Assembly (NCBI GenBank): GCA_018806985.1
Contig: JADANN010000380.1
Span: 2,523,139-2,587,138, forward strand
Reading direction: 5' to 3'
Length of the DNA stretch: 64,000 nt
DNA from: Angiostrongylus vasorum
Lineage: Eukaryota > Nematoda > Chromadorea > Rhabditida > Metastrongylidae
Below the pieces are notes generated by a model, which searched no databases, had not been told where the DNA came from, and saw only the letters and a program-made list of their open reading frames with translations. Made by a program: the position numbers and the translations under genes. This document shows positions 11,741 through 36,000 of this stretch, in pieces (position 1 is the first letter of the stretch; every line of letters begins with the position of its first letter).

Positions 11741-12384
11741 AGCTGCTATCGGCAATCTCTCAGCGATTTCTTTCAAAAAAGAAACTAATACGCAGAGATA
11801 GAAACATCGCAGTCAAACCCTGTAGGCAACTGACGAGTTTCGTCTATCGAGATTTATTAGCGATCGATACAAATTGCCGTACAATATATGGATCGCTGCT
11901 TTAATGATCGAAAAAATTAAGAAGCGATGTATTCGCTATCTAAAAGGAATAGTGAAAGAGATAAAGCAAAAGAATACGGTATAATTATTGCTTTGCCACT
12001 AACTATTATCATTATTCATACAAAATGTATAATAGTTATGCGGCTAATTATGAAGCACTAAGGAGTGCTTCCTTAGGAAAAGGAAAGGAAAAAAAAACAA
12101 AACAAAATAAAAAAGTACAAAAAAATAAAAAAACAAAAAGTAAAAATAATAAAACTGCAGTGATTCTATACTAATTTATAACGGTGAAAACATAACGATC
12201 GAAACTTATGATAAATTCTGGCTTATTTTGCCAAGCCGGCGAAGACTTGTAAGTTATCAAGACGCCTTAAGAGAGACAAAATTAGAACACGCCTTTAAAT
12301 GTAAGACTAAAACCACGTCTTAAAGTGAAAAAAGTAGACTTCGAAATATCGCGATTATTTCATTTGATAATACTGAAAGCTCTA
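11741..12384. other. No gene seen; A-rich low complexity
   Basis: A-rich low-complexity sequence at about 12075-12155 (AAAAACAAAA type). No exon evidence. Confidence 0.5.
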
Positions 12385-12675
12385 AAAAACGCTCTCGGCG
12401 TTGATCAATCCCTTAGGGATGCGCCATGCATTCGACTTTATTAAGCATCGTTGGAGGTGATTGATTGCACATCTGGCCTTTACAATGACTCTCGGTGGCC
12501 TAACGATGTATCGAGCCAGTGCTGCTATCCTCCCAGACAAGTCTGGTACCAATCTGCCGACCCTGGAGGAATGGAAGGCTTGGTGAGCCTAGGATGCGAG
12601 GATCGATCCCATGTGTTTCCTAGGGCTCTTGTATCCCAGGGCGCCTCCAACCACTGCGCTGCAAGTGCCTCTAGT
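12385..12675 (-). repeat. Family A tRNA-like SINE, copy on minus strand
   Basis: Complete body: ATGCGCCATGCATTCGACTT, CTCCCAGACAAGTCTGGTAC, GAGGATCGATCCCATGTG. Carries a short local duplication in the head around 12625-12645 (CCTAGGGC and CCCAGGGC). Confidence 0.78.
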
Positions 12676-12924
12676 AATAACACTTACCACAGAAAATTAG
12701 AACATTATTTGCTATTTCCTTCCATAAAATCAGCAACATAAAGAAAGAATGCGCATTTGAGATCATTGAACATTTTTTTAAGAATTTTTCAACGGAATGT
12801 AGCAGAACAAATCTCTCAGTAAACTGACAACAATGGATCAGTGGATAAAAGAAATTAATTATCTTCATTTCGAGGGTGATTGCTGATGGCACTGGTAGAT
12901 AGAAAACTAGTTGAGAGAAACCCA

Positions 12925-13065
12925 GAGCAAGGACCTCGGTGGCCTAGTGTGTAATGCGCAAGCCCTTGAAACGGAAATCGTGTTTCGATCTGGGCCGTGG
13001 TCCAAGTTTTGCGAATATCTCAGCGTCGTTGTGGTTGATTTCGAATAATACCCTACCGTGAAAAT
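12925..13065 (+). repeat. Family D short tRNA-like SINE
   Basis: Head GGACCTCGGTGGCCTAGTGT (box A-like), TGTTTCGATCTGGGCC (box B-like), tail GCGAATATCTCAGCGTCGTT. Used here as the family model. Confidence 0.65.
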
Positions 13066-13817
13066 TGTAGTAGGCCGTAATAAAAAGAAACATTACCTTC
13101 ATTTCGTTTATTTCAGTAGTGAAATCACGAATCTAGATTTTTCGCATTTTAAATCACGTCGGCTGTAAACACTGTTGGATAATAATAATAAAGAATGCTC
13201 CAAATATCCTAGTTATTGAAATACTAGGAGGAATAAGAAGTAGCACAATTAGTTGTGCTACTTCTTGATATGTGAACGGTGTCATGTCTCACACCGGCGG
13301 AAAGCAATCCCAACCTGTCAACGCTTTGTAGTACCAACTGATTGTAGATATTTTAGAAACCGATATCCATTAAACCTTGGTTCCCACTTGGATACTTGGA
13401 CGGTTTTTCTTCACGAGTTGTGGATGACAGCACGTTTGTCATTCGTTTCTTTTTTATTCGGAAAGAAGAAACGTTAGTAAGAATGATCAATAATTTTTTT
13501 AATAGCTACAAAGAAAAATCACTGATTATGGATATTAGAAGAACAAGTCTTACAGCCCAATCTCATGGCAACCATAAATTCATGATAAAGTCGTATCTGC
13601 TAGATTAATAAATTTCGTTCATGGTACTATTACTTCTACTAGTACTTCAGACAACATGTGTATTGAATGAACTATCGATTGAATGCAAAAAAGTGTAGCA
13701 AATAAATTTTTTGCATCATCATAAGCAGTTGCGGTGCATTGAAATCCACGCATACTGTACACTCATTGCGGATACAGATGCTAATAGCAATTCTTACTGC
13801 CAATTAAAGGATATAGA
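13066..13817. other. No gene seen
   Basis: Two overlapping short plus frames (13253-13608) show no domain or splice support. GCACAATTAGTTGTGC at 13241-13256 is a small palindrome. Confidence 0.4.
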
Positions 13818-14105
13818 ACGAAGCTCTCGGCGTTGATCTTCTATCCCTGAGAAATGCGTCATGCACTCGACTTCATCAAGCATCGTTGGAAGTATGGAGG
13901 TTGGAGGGTTGAATGCATATCTGGCCTTTACAATGACTCCCGGTGGCCTACCGATGCACTGAGCCAGTTGCTATCCTCCCACACAAGTCTGGTACCTACT
14001 CGCCGACCCCGGAGGGATGGAAAGCTTGGTGGGTCATGGCCGCGGGGATCGATCCCACGTGTGTTGCAGGGCGCCTCCAACCACTGCTCAGCACGCGCCA
14101 CTTAT
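13818..14105 (-). repeat. Family A tRNA-like SINE, copy on minus strand
   Basis: Complete body with CGGTGGCCTACCGATGCACT, CACACAAGTCTGGTACCTAC and GGGGATCGATCCCACGTGTG. Confidence 0.8.
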
Positions 14106-14734
14106 CTGTTAAAAAACTTTGGAATTTCATCGCTCATTCAGGAAAATGGTACAGTCGAATAACTTGTAAGTGCACAAGAACCACTTATCTATAAGAATAC
14201 TTCTGGACAACAGTTTGTCACTTGCTATACACGGTCTTCGTTAGTTGTTTGTCGTTTTGATAGAAAGGACTACATGCATAGGCACTAACTCTTGTATTTT
14301 CCTTTGGTGGCGAATCATTAATACAACGTTCTATCCCCATTATAGTATCCTTTTGTTGTTCTGTTTTATATGGAATTTTTAGAAATGAAAGCAATTGTTC
14401 TACACAAAGCCAAAATTTTATCTCACACTGTTAAATATATTTACCATTTAAAGTCATTTAATGATTTCTGAAGTTTAAGTCTTCTTTCACCTAGTGACGA
14501 TAGGCATTGATTTCAATGCGGAAATTAAGATAATGATAGCTACTTTCAGTGTTGCTCATATTTAGGTGTATTGATTAAAATATATAACCATTACAGTACA
14601 TAGACCTTTGTTTATAAGGTAGAAGCTCTCTCAGTGCTTCAAGTTCAAGTTCTGATTTATTAGTAGAGGTGTCGTTTGTTGTCGAAGAATCAGCTCCATC
14701 GCGAACGTATCAGATTGCTAAGCATAATGCAGTT
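14106..14734. other. No gene seen
   Basis: AT-rich sequence between a SINE and the family E inverted pair. Confidence 0.45.
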
Positions 14735-15510
14735 CATGCATTCTTTCATTGATAAGCTAACACGAGGTTCATAAGAAACCCTACTCGGCTAACGTTTCGA
14801 TGTCTTCGTCTTCCTCACAGGCTTATTGATCCGTGTCGATTGTCCACAGTTCCTCCTTCTTCCGATGTGGGTCTTAGTGATCGCATCGAGTCCAATCCAG
14901 TAAGGCATCTCTCGAGTGAAGTAACCTCATTCGGCGTTGCTCTTTTATACAGGACGGTTGTTGTTGATAGTGATTGTCTGTTGATAACCGTTTTTTTTTC
15001 GCTGGACAATCCATCCTGCAGCAGTCGGCATCATAATCAGTTTTTTAAATAACCTTGTGTTAGCTTGTCAATGAAAGAATGCACGTTGATTAGGTATACC
15101 GAGGTTAAAGGAAAGTCGGTACTTGCTCTTTGTGCCTTGTATTAGCTAATAATAATTCCAACTGCTACAGGATGGATTGTCTGGGTAAATGTAAACGATT
15201 ATCAACCACCGTAACAACAACCAACCTGTATAAAAGATTCAGTAAGATATTGTATATTACTGTATATCACTAGCGAGTGAGGTTCTTAATTCGAGTGGTG
15301 CTTCACCGGATACTACTCGGTGCGATCACGAAGACCCACATCGGAAGAAGGGAGAGCTGTGACTGATCAACTCGGATCATCGGCTATGAAGAAGGCAAAG
15401 GCGCCCAATAGTCAAATAAAGTTTTTTGTTAACCTCGTGTTGGCTTGTCAACGAAAGAGTACATATTGACTAGTCATACCGGCGTTAAGAAAAAAATCGG
15501 ATTTTGAAAT
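14735..15510. repeat. Inverted pair of repeat family E (foldback arrangement)
   Basis: The left arm, about 14750-15045, runs from CTAACACGAGGTTCATAAG to GGACAATCCATCCTGCAGC. The right arm, about 15165-15440, is the reverse complement (CTACAGGATGGATTGTCTGG to TTTTTTGTTAACCTCGTGTTG). A direct-repeat end block (TAGCTTGTCAATGAAAGAAT and TGGCTTGTCAACGAAAGAGT) follows each arm. Family E may be a terminal repeat of a Penelope-like element; this is inference. Confidence 0.6.
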
Positions 15511-15644
15511 ATAACGTGTTGTATTTGATGAACAGGGTACGAAATGGTTTCCGAAGAGAATTTGGCAAATATATGAATTGTTGGAAATGACTAGTGGAGT
15601 AATGGGACCCTTTTTTTCTTACTGTTAAGCTGTACTGTTAGGAC

Positions 15645-15915
15645 ATATGTAGCGTAATGATTAGAGGTGCTGTGCAATACGCACGAGTTAGTTAGATCCC
15701 GTACCCCACACTTATAGATTTCCATCCCTCCGGAATCGACAAATTGGTACCGGACTTGTATGGTAGACTAGCAGCACTGACTTGATACATTCTTAGATTA
15801 CTGCAGGACATTATATACGACGGATATATGTATTCAATCATTTTCAACGATGCTTAGCGAAGTAGAATGCATGGGACACCTATTGATCAGCGCCGAACGC
15901 TTTATCCTTTCATAC
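15645..15915 (+). repeat. Family A tRNA-like SINE, diverged copy
   Basis: Head ATGTAGCGTAATGATTAGAG, centre CGGAATCGACAAATTGGTAC, tail CGCCGAACGCTTTATCCTTT. Confidence 0.75.
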
Positions 15916-16799
15916 TACTAGTGTAAAGCCAGTTCAATAGAACGGAAATACGACGATTGAAAAGAGTAGTTACAAATTTTAAAGGTGACGAAAAACTGCG
16001 AAATATCGTAGTAATAGTGATAACACCATTCATTACGTGATCTTCCATACTACCACAGTAGAATTACGTTGAAATGATAGAGTCTGCTTAGAGAAAATCT
16101 GATGATAAATCGTTGAGGACTTATAAACCGATGAAACACATATGTATCTACTTTCTACTACAACTGAATGACAAGTTCTCAAGAACCGTGCTGATTACAA
16201 GCACTTTTTTTCAGTAATTTCGCCACCTGGGTACAAATGGTTGACATATCTTACGTTAGAAACACGTCTTCACATCTCCGAGGCGATTGGGGGTTGACGA
16301 CCGACATCCACATTCTAGGTGTTCACTTCGCTGTTTTGTTTTCTCCTACCTGTCATCCACCAAACCCGCCCATTTTGTTTTTTTGTACACATTTCTAGAA
16401 TCTCATCGACGATGTATTTATTTGTCGAATAGTTTGAAATGTCAACCAGAATTGGTGTTTTACGTGCCAGTTAACTTACATTGAAGTCATAGTCTGCCTT
16501 TCTGTTAATTCGGCGAAGTTTTTTAGCGCTAGTGAAGTGTCACTTCAGGTTCTAATTACATAAAAAATCGACGTAATGTGCTTTCTTCTTGTTTATTCAT
16601 AGTTCTCGTTTTGAAAGAAGGGATCCAGTTCTTGACCGACTAACGTTGACAGAATAGCGTTTGCTTCGACGTTATCGGAGTGTTTTCTGTAGTAGATTGA
16701 GGTTCAGATAAAAGACACGCGGTACTTCCACATGGTTTTATGAAACTAGCAGTGATTCACGCTCAACAAGATGAATATCACAATGTTAACTTTTTTTGT
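15916..16799. other. No gene seen
   Basis: No supportable exon. The only longer frame (16287-16484) has no recognisable features. Confidence 0.4.
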
Positions 16800-16950
16800 T
16801 TACTGCCTACTACAACAACCACAACGATGCTGAGATATTTGCAAAACTCCGGACGGAAGGTGTATGGGGTGGGATCGAACACGCTATTACCTTTTCCGAG
16901 GGCTAAAGCGTTCACCACCACACCATGCCCGTCCTTCGTTTCAGTGAATA
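16800..16950 (-). repeat. Family D short tRNA-like SINE
   Basis: Plus-strand view: ACGATGCTGAGATATTTGCA, GGGTGGGATCGAACACGC, TTCACCACCACACCATGCC. Confidence 0.62.
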
Positions 16951-17760
16951 AGTATAATCCAATGTCTTCGATATGCGAGTGCAGTTCATCGCATTTGTAG
17001 TTCAGATAAACAGCTGGGACCTCACTAGGCATTGGGACTGCTCCATTAATCGTCTTGATTACAACTTAGAATTGTTTCATGGTGGTTTCTCTTCACCAAG
17101 ATTTCGAAATGTGGTGCTGGTTTGCGAAGCAAAAAAGGATGAATGAGAATATCCCATTATTTTTTCAAACCTTGTTCTACCGAACCCTCTGTGCAACGAC
17201 ATGCAGTTAGGTGAGGTTCGACACTCCTCTCATACATAGTTTGCCGTTTGCTTATCAGGTGATGCAAGTTGATGAGGTCTGAACATTTCTTTACACGCAG
17301 TGTCGTACACTATCCACTCTTCTCCCACACAACCAACATTTCATATTCATATGAATACTAAGATGTTTCCCTGATAGCCATAATATGAAGAAGAATAGGT
17401 TTCACGACACAAGCGTTAAGAGGGTGGTAAGCAATTGAAACACCACAGTTTGTTCTTTACAACGCGAATTTGCCGTCAAAGAACATTCCTAGCTTTTCAA
17501 TTATGAAGCCAACCTACCTATGCCCATAGACTACCTAAACATCGCACAGACGTAATGTCCTCGTAAGGTTTCGAATAGTACTTTTGATTGTGTACACAAT
17601 GTTCCATGAACTTGAGTGGAAATTACTCTTAGGTTATTTTTAGCTAACTAATAGTTTCGACTCCATGTTAAGATTGAGCAGGGTTGCTTCACCAGCGCAT
17701 GCTGTTTAACTTTTATAGCTTGCCGAGTCCTAAAGATACATTGTTACAGACTGTACAAAG
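16951..17760. other. No gene seen; downstream of the MATH gene 3' end
   Basis: Nothing recognised between the family D SINE and the poly(A) signal of the MATH gene. Confidence 0.45.
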
Positions 17761-17764
17761 AAAA

Positions 17765-17770
17765 TTTATT
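17765..17770 (-). promoter_or_regulatory. Polyadenylation signal AATAAA of the MATH gene
   Basis: AATAAA on the minus strand about 150 bases after the TGA at 17921, followed by a T-rich stretch. No other canonical signal was seen closer to the stop. Confidence 0.6.
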
Positions 17771-17920
17771 AAACATTTGTAAACATATATGCGGCATCCC
17801 AACTCAACTCAACATAGGACTCGCACTGCGGCGACGACTACGGAACAAAATAAGCGACTAATAAAGTTGCTTTTATATGACAATGAATGCGGGACAATCT
17901 GATTCATAACGGTGAAGACG

Positions 17921-30558
<12,638 letters not shown>

Positions 30559-30671
30559 CTACAAAGAAAACGCGTGCAATAGGAAGATGAGGACGAAAAG
30601 TCGACTTAAAAACCTTCATTATAGGTGGAATTTCAATGCTATTCTTTGGAACAAATCAAAATAGTACCACT

Positions 30672-30930
30672 AACGCGCGTGTAGCGCAGTGGTTAGAGTT
30701 GCCCCGTAATACTTATGGGTTCGATCTCGCGCCCTCCCCCCAGGTTCAGCAAGCCTTCAGTCACTCCGGGGTCGACAAACTGGTATCAGATTTGTCTGAG
30801 AGGATAGCAGCACTGGGTCGATACATCGGTAGGCCACCGCGAGTCATTGCAAAGGCCAGATATGCATTGAATCACCTCCAACGATGCTTAGTGGCTAGAT
30901 CAACGCCGAAAGCTTTGTCGTTTATCCTTC
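30672..30930 (+). repeat. Family A tRNA-like SINE just upstream of the first recognised MATH exon
   Basis: Head GCGCGTGTAGCGCAGTGGTT, box B-like GGTTCGATCTCG, body GATACATCGGTAGGCCACCG, tail near AAAGCTTTGTCGTTTATCC. One of the best preserved copies. Confidence 0.82.
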
Positions 30931-31319
30931 ATTACCACTAACATTCTAACCATAAATGAAGGAGGGAGATGGTTATAGTAATTCGCGAGACACTTCATTT
31001 CAAACCACGACAGTTTAACAAACTTGCCACAACGAGAAATGCAGATTTGAAAATGGATCAATTTTTGGGTAGTATTCTTTTTCTGGGTTTTCCCAAACTT
31101 TTTTTCTGGATAAAGCTTATGGGAACTGTGATGAATTCGTACGGTGCTAATTGAGAAAGCCATAGTCAAGCGAGAAATCATGAAGTGATATGGGATTAAA
31201 ACTACTTTATAGCCTGATGCTCTGCGAAAACAAGAGCCTTAGCGTCAGTGATATTCATAAAAGCGACATGGGTAGTTGTAGCTAAGGCCAGCTAACCTTT
31301 GGCTCTCACCATTTATAAT

Positions 31320-31495
31320 TCTCAATAAGGGAAACTAACTACAGGTATGCTTTCCGTGGTATTCGATAGCAAGTAGTTCTCGATTCCGTTTGACGATTGG
31401 GAGGGAGAGAAACGAATGGCAAATGCGCTGGGATCAGCACAATTCGTGAAGACGACCAAGCAAGTATCCAAATAAGTAAGTAGGTAAGTAGTTCT
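31320..31495 (+). repeat. SINE B-like 3' end with GTAA repeats
   Basis: GAGAGAAACGAATGGCAAAT and GCGCTGGGATCAGCACA match the B tail, followed by CAAGTATCCAAATAAGTAAG as at family C and RTE 3' ends. Confidence 0.45.
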
Positions 31496-33008
31496 CGAAC
31501 TGTGTTCATACTTTGAGAAAACAGATCTAATGTCTCAATGGCTTCGAAAACCCCAAGGCTTGCGTTGACCTCTGTTGAAGTGTTCCAACCAGTTCAGGCT
31601 CATATACTGTACAATTTCTACGTACACAACAAAAATTCCCATGCATCAATCGATTGTTTATTACTTTTCCATTCCCACATGCAAATTCATGCACGCATGG
31701 AAAGCTCGAAAGCTCTCGTGTTGGAAGAAAAAAACACTCACACTGTTGTCACCCGCTGGGGAAATGAACTTCCAGCTTCCTCCATTTCAACCTGAAGTTA
31801 GAGAAATGAGAGAAAAAAAGAAAGCTTGTCGATATCGATCAATTAAGCTTCAGAATGTTAGCAGAGTGTTGTCAACGAAAACTTTCGGTTGAAAATTAAA
31901 GAACTCTGCAGTGAGAAACACTTTCAGTCAAGTGACATCATCATGAAATGCTCTTAAACTGGTGACCGAATAGCGATGTCACTCCAGGGATGGCGCTGGA
32001 CGTCGATGTGTTGAAACCTGACAGAGGTACTCGGCAAGCAGTACTTGTCATGTAGAGCAAATCCTGGAGTATTATACGAATTCCTGGGAACACTCTCTCA
32101 GTACCGAGAAGCTTCGAAGATGATAGGACCAGAAAACACCGACCACCCACACGATTCGGCCACCATCTTAAAGGGCACCGGCTCGCATCGCAGTCGCCTC
32201 TTCGCGACAGGACCTGTCCGGCGACACCTGTTCCCTAGTGACTGTAGCAGTGCGGATGACGATGTGGTGGAGCTTCCTAATCTCGTCGGGAAGTCGATGA
32301 CCGTGGTCCCATCAGGATTCAGGTCTGGGTTTCGAATCCGGTCCCATCTCAGTTTGAAATTGGTTGTTCTACTTTTTGTTCATATTTAAAGACTCCACGG
32401 ATGATCTATGTAGAGGTCGGGCATGATTCGTACATGGATCGGACGTGAGTTTGTAAGTCTAAGGTGAATGCTTCTAAAGGTATTTGTCAGAAATGAGTGC
32501 TGCAAACGAGCACAAGTCGTAGTGCTGTTCTAATTAGCGTTAGTACAGGCAATCGCTATAAGTATGGCTGAGAAGTGAGATCTACAGTTAGGATCTCAGG
32601 GCTTGTTCTATTCCTACATAGGCTTGAATATTAGAGTTTTCTTATTTGAGCATTACCCGAAGTGAAATCTGTCCATTTCTGACCATATTATCCTTTAAAT
32701 GGTTGGCAAATCGGGGGTTGAATGAAGGTTAGCTGGATAGGAAAGGAAGGAGCTCTTCAAACAACGGTAGTGAATGCCTTTTCTAATTCAGCACTCGATT
32801 TTTTATCTTTATTCTTTCTCTATGAGTTCTTTCTCCCAGAAGTCCTCTAGTTTTTTCCCGTTTGTCTTTCTGTGCTGGAATTTCGCTGGAAGCGATTCTT
32901 CGTTACCTCCATGTGGATGGCTAATGCCCTTTAGTTTCAGTTTTACTTTCAGTTTTACTGGTCTACGATTTCACTGAGTGAGCCAGCTTTGACGTTTCAT
33001 GAAATTCG
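31496..33008. other. Divergent upstream region of MATH gene and TRAPPC5
   Basis: Must contain TRAPPC5 promoter sequence and probably the missing first exon(s) and promoter of the MATH gene. I could not single out an exon in the right phase. Short frames at 31538-31892, 32045-32389 and 32774-32977 have no recognisable product. Confidence 0.45.
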
Positions 33009-36000
33009 ATGGTGAAGTCAACAGGTATACTGGACAAATCACTAAGCAAAGGGAAGAATGAGGTGAGTTTTAAGGCTACCTTTCATTTTCGTGGCAATGC
33101 CATGTCCAACACAGCTTCTCTGCTGTCTGGAAGATTCTGTACTTGACGTCTGAGTACGATCACCCCAAGGCTTATATATAGTGGGTATAATGTGGCCAGT
33201 TTTCTTGTGACTTTACTTGTTTGTATTGATTAAAGTAGTGGTTATGTTGTCCTATCTAATCGGTACTGCAGAAATTATTACCAGGTGATGTTCTTCGCTT
33301 TGTACTTTATAATGTTGTTGTATAGAGGCTCGTACAATGTCTTGTATTGGACTTATTTATTTAGATGCTTGGATGGGCCGTCCTCAGTGGTTGTGCGGGC
33401 CCCAGCATAATTTCCTTTTTCTCGGAGTTTTGCTGGTCTAGATATTGCGGTTCTCTGGAGTCCCGAGGTCAGCCAATCTGCCACAGGTCATCACCATCCT
33501 AGGCAGTCGCCGCTCTTGTGGATCAGAAGGAGATTTACCACCATGCGACTAGTTTGATACCAGGACGGTGGTGAATCTTGGTATTGGTTTACTCCTACCT
33601 GGAGTTCCTGATAGAAACGCCGGTCTCCTCAACTTAGGAGACCATGTTGGGGGATTCTCACTGCTGTACATCGCAGTTCGACAGCCAGGAACATCTCCCA
33701 GCCACTATGAGGCGGTAAACTTTTTGGAAGGTGTACTGGACTAGCTACTGTAATTACGCCTTAATCAATCGAGCTTATTATTTTTACATGTTTATCCTGG
33801 AAAATGAATGGCATCTGGGAGAAGAGTGGCTCATAGATTTACACACTAAGTGTTTTCTTACCCATTAGAAACTTCCAGACCAGCACTTTAGTTGTCAGTA
33901 TGGACCAGTTTCTGCTCTCAATTCGAAATTCCACTGTTTTGGTTTAGGTGAGCTTATCGACGTTTGCTCTCCTTTTTGCCGAGGTTGTAAAGTACGCGCA
34001 AGAGCGATCGGAAACGGTAACAGATATTCATGACAGGTATGGAATGTTCTTTTCGGGGTTCTCCATCATTGTCATGGGATGCCATGAACGAAAATTATCT
34101 TTTAAGAAGTACGTATTAAAAAGGACAGAAAAGCTCTCGCCGTTAATCATTCCCTGAGAGATGCGTCATGCATTCGGCTTTATTAATCACCGTCGGAGGT
34201 GGTTGAAAGCATATCTGGCCTTAGGTCTTGTACCAATTTGCTGACCTCGGAGAGATGGAAGGCTTGGTGGACCTTGGGAGCGGACATCGACCCCATGTGT
34301 ATTGCAGGGTGCCTCCGACCACTCCGCTACACGCGCCCGTCAAGAAATACGTATCCTTAATTTTGACCTAGTGAAAGTTTTTTATTGTAGACATGGACTA
34401 TGTGAATAGAGAAGATAGTAAAATATTTTAATGGAATGCAGATGAAGTTCCTTATAGACATTTTTTATACCTTTTCATTTCCTGGATATAATAATTCCCA
34501 GTACAAAGGAGGAAGTTGTGTTGTCACTGACGTGGTGTTAAAGAGGACGATAACGCCGCAAGTTTTCCATTGTAACATGTTTTACGGACTGCATTTCTTG
34601 GGGATTCCAAAGACCGTTCAATGGACGGTGTATTCTGAGCCAGGCCAATCGGAAAACGACGTGTTTCATCTCTTTAGTTCTAATCTTCAGGACCTTATTG
34701 GAGGATGGAGAATCTAATGCTACATGCGTAAGTCGTAAGTGCAGGTCAATGTCTGGTTAAATTTAGGCGGTATGGAGCGACCTTGAGATTGTAGTTTCCT
34801 CGACACTCTTTATTCCCAGCACTCTTTATTGTGGTTCTTCTGAGGATAACAGAATGTGATCCTTTGTTGTACTTTTTTTGTCGAGAAATGACGCTGGATT
34901 TGCAAGTTTCATGTGATTTACAACCACCTTTACACTTCCGATCACATGATTGCAGCATTAGTGCTGGTATTAGTGCTTTACTTTTAAATGGAAAGCATGT
35001 TGTCGCCCGATCAGGTGTACTGATTAAAAGTACGAAGTTGAGTGAAATTAAAAAGTTCACACACTGTGCACAACAAAGCATATAGCAATTGATTAGATGT
35101 TAAGGGCGCGTTTAGCGCAGTGGTTGAAGGTCACATGCGGTACACATGTGCTATTTGATTCGATCCCAACATATGGCTCCGGGCTCAGCAAGATCACTCT
35201 CCCAACGGGGTGTTAACTTGTCTGGGATTACATTAGCAATTACTGGACATCGGTAGGCCACGGCAGATCGTTGTGTGGACCCAATATGCAGTCAATTTTA
35301 GATACTTTGACGGAATTTTGCATGTTTGGCCATAATGGTTCCCTGCAATCCGAAGGTCAGCGTGGCCAAAGTCTGGCTTCGATCACTAGTCCATCCAGTT
35401 GCCTTCCTTTTGGATCAGAGGGAGATTTGCCACCACGCGACTAGTGGTTAGGAATGGTGGTTGATCCTGGTATTGGTTTACTCTTGGCTGGGCTTCCGGA
35501 TGGAAACGTTGTACTCCTTCTCAGCTTGGGAGACCGTGCTGGAGTGATGAACCCCTCCTTCCCCTTCTCCCACTACCCTCCCCCCGCCCACTCCCCCGCT
35601 GTACATCGCGGCCCGTCACTCAGGAGCACCTAACCACGATAAGGCAGTAAATCGTTGGGAGGTGCGATCGATCATTATTACGCAATACGAAGTCAATCTC
35701 TCCTAATAATGCTTGATGAAGTCGAATGCATGGCGGATGCTTAAGGGATTGGTCAACGCCGAGGGTTTCATCGTTTACATTTTATTGATTTGATGTCGCT
35801 ATTAGAGGTTGCCTATTGATTTGATGTCGCTATTAGAGTTTGCCACCGTTTACGTACATATGACTGTTGCACTTATTTCATATTCACCAAGTAAAGAAGC
35901 AACGATACCAACCTGACCGTTTCGTAAGATCCTTTGGTGGTGTAGTTTATCACATCACATCATAACTCGAATAATATGACAGCACGAGAAACGCACAATT

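Noticed and set aside
12070..12155. CRISPR-like or tandem array
   Set aside because: Simple A-rich low complexity without repeat/spacer structure; the genome is eukaryotic.
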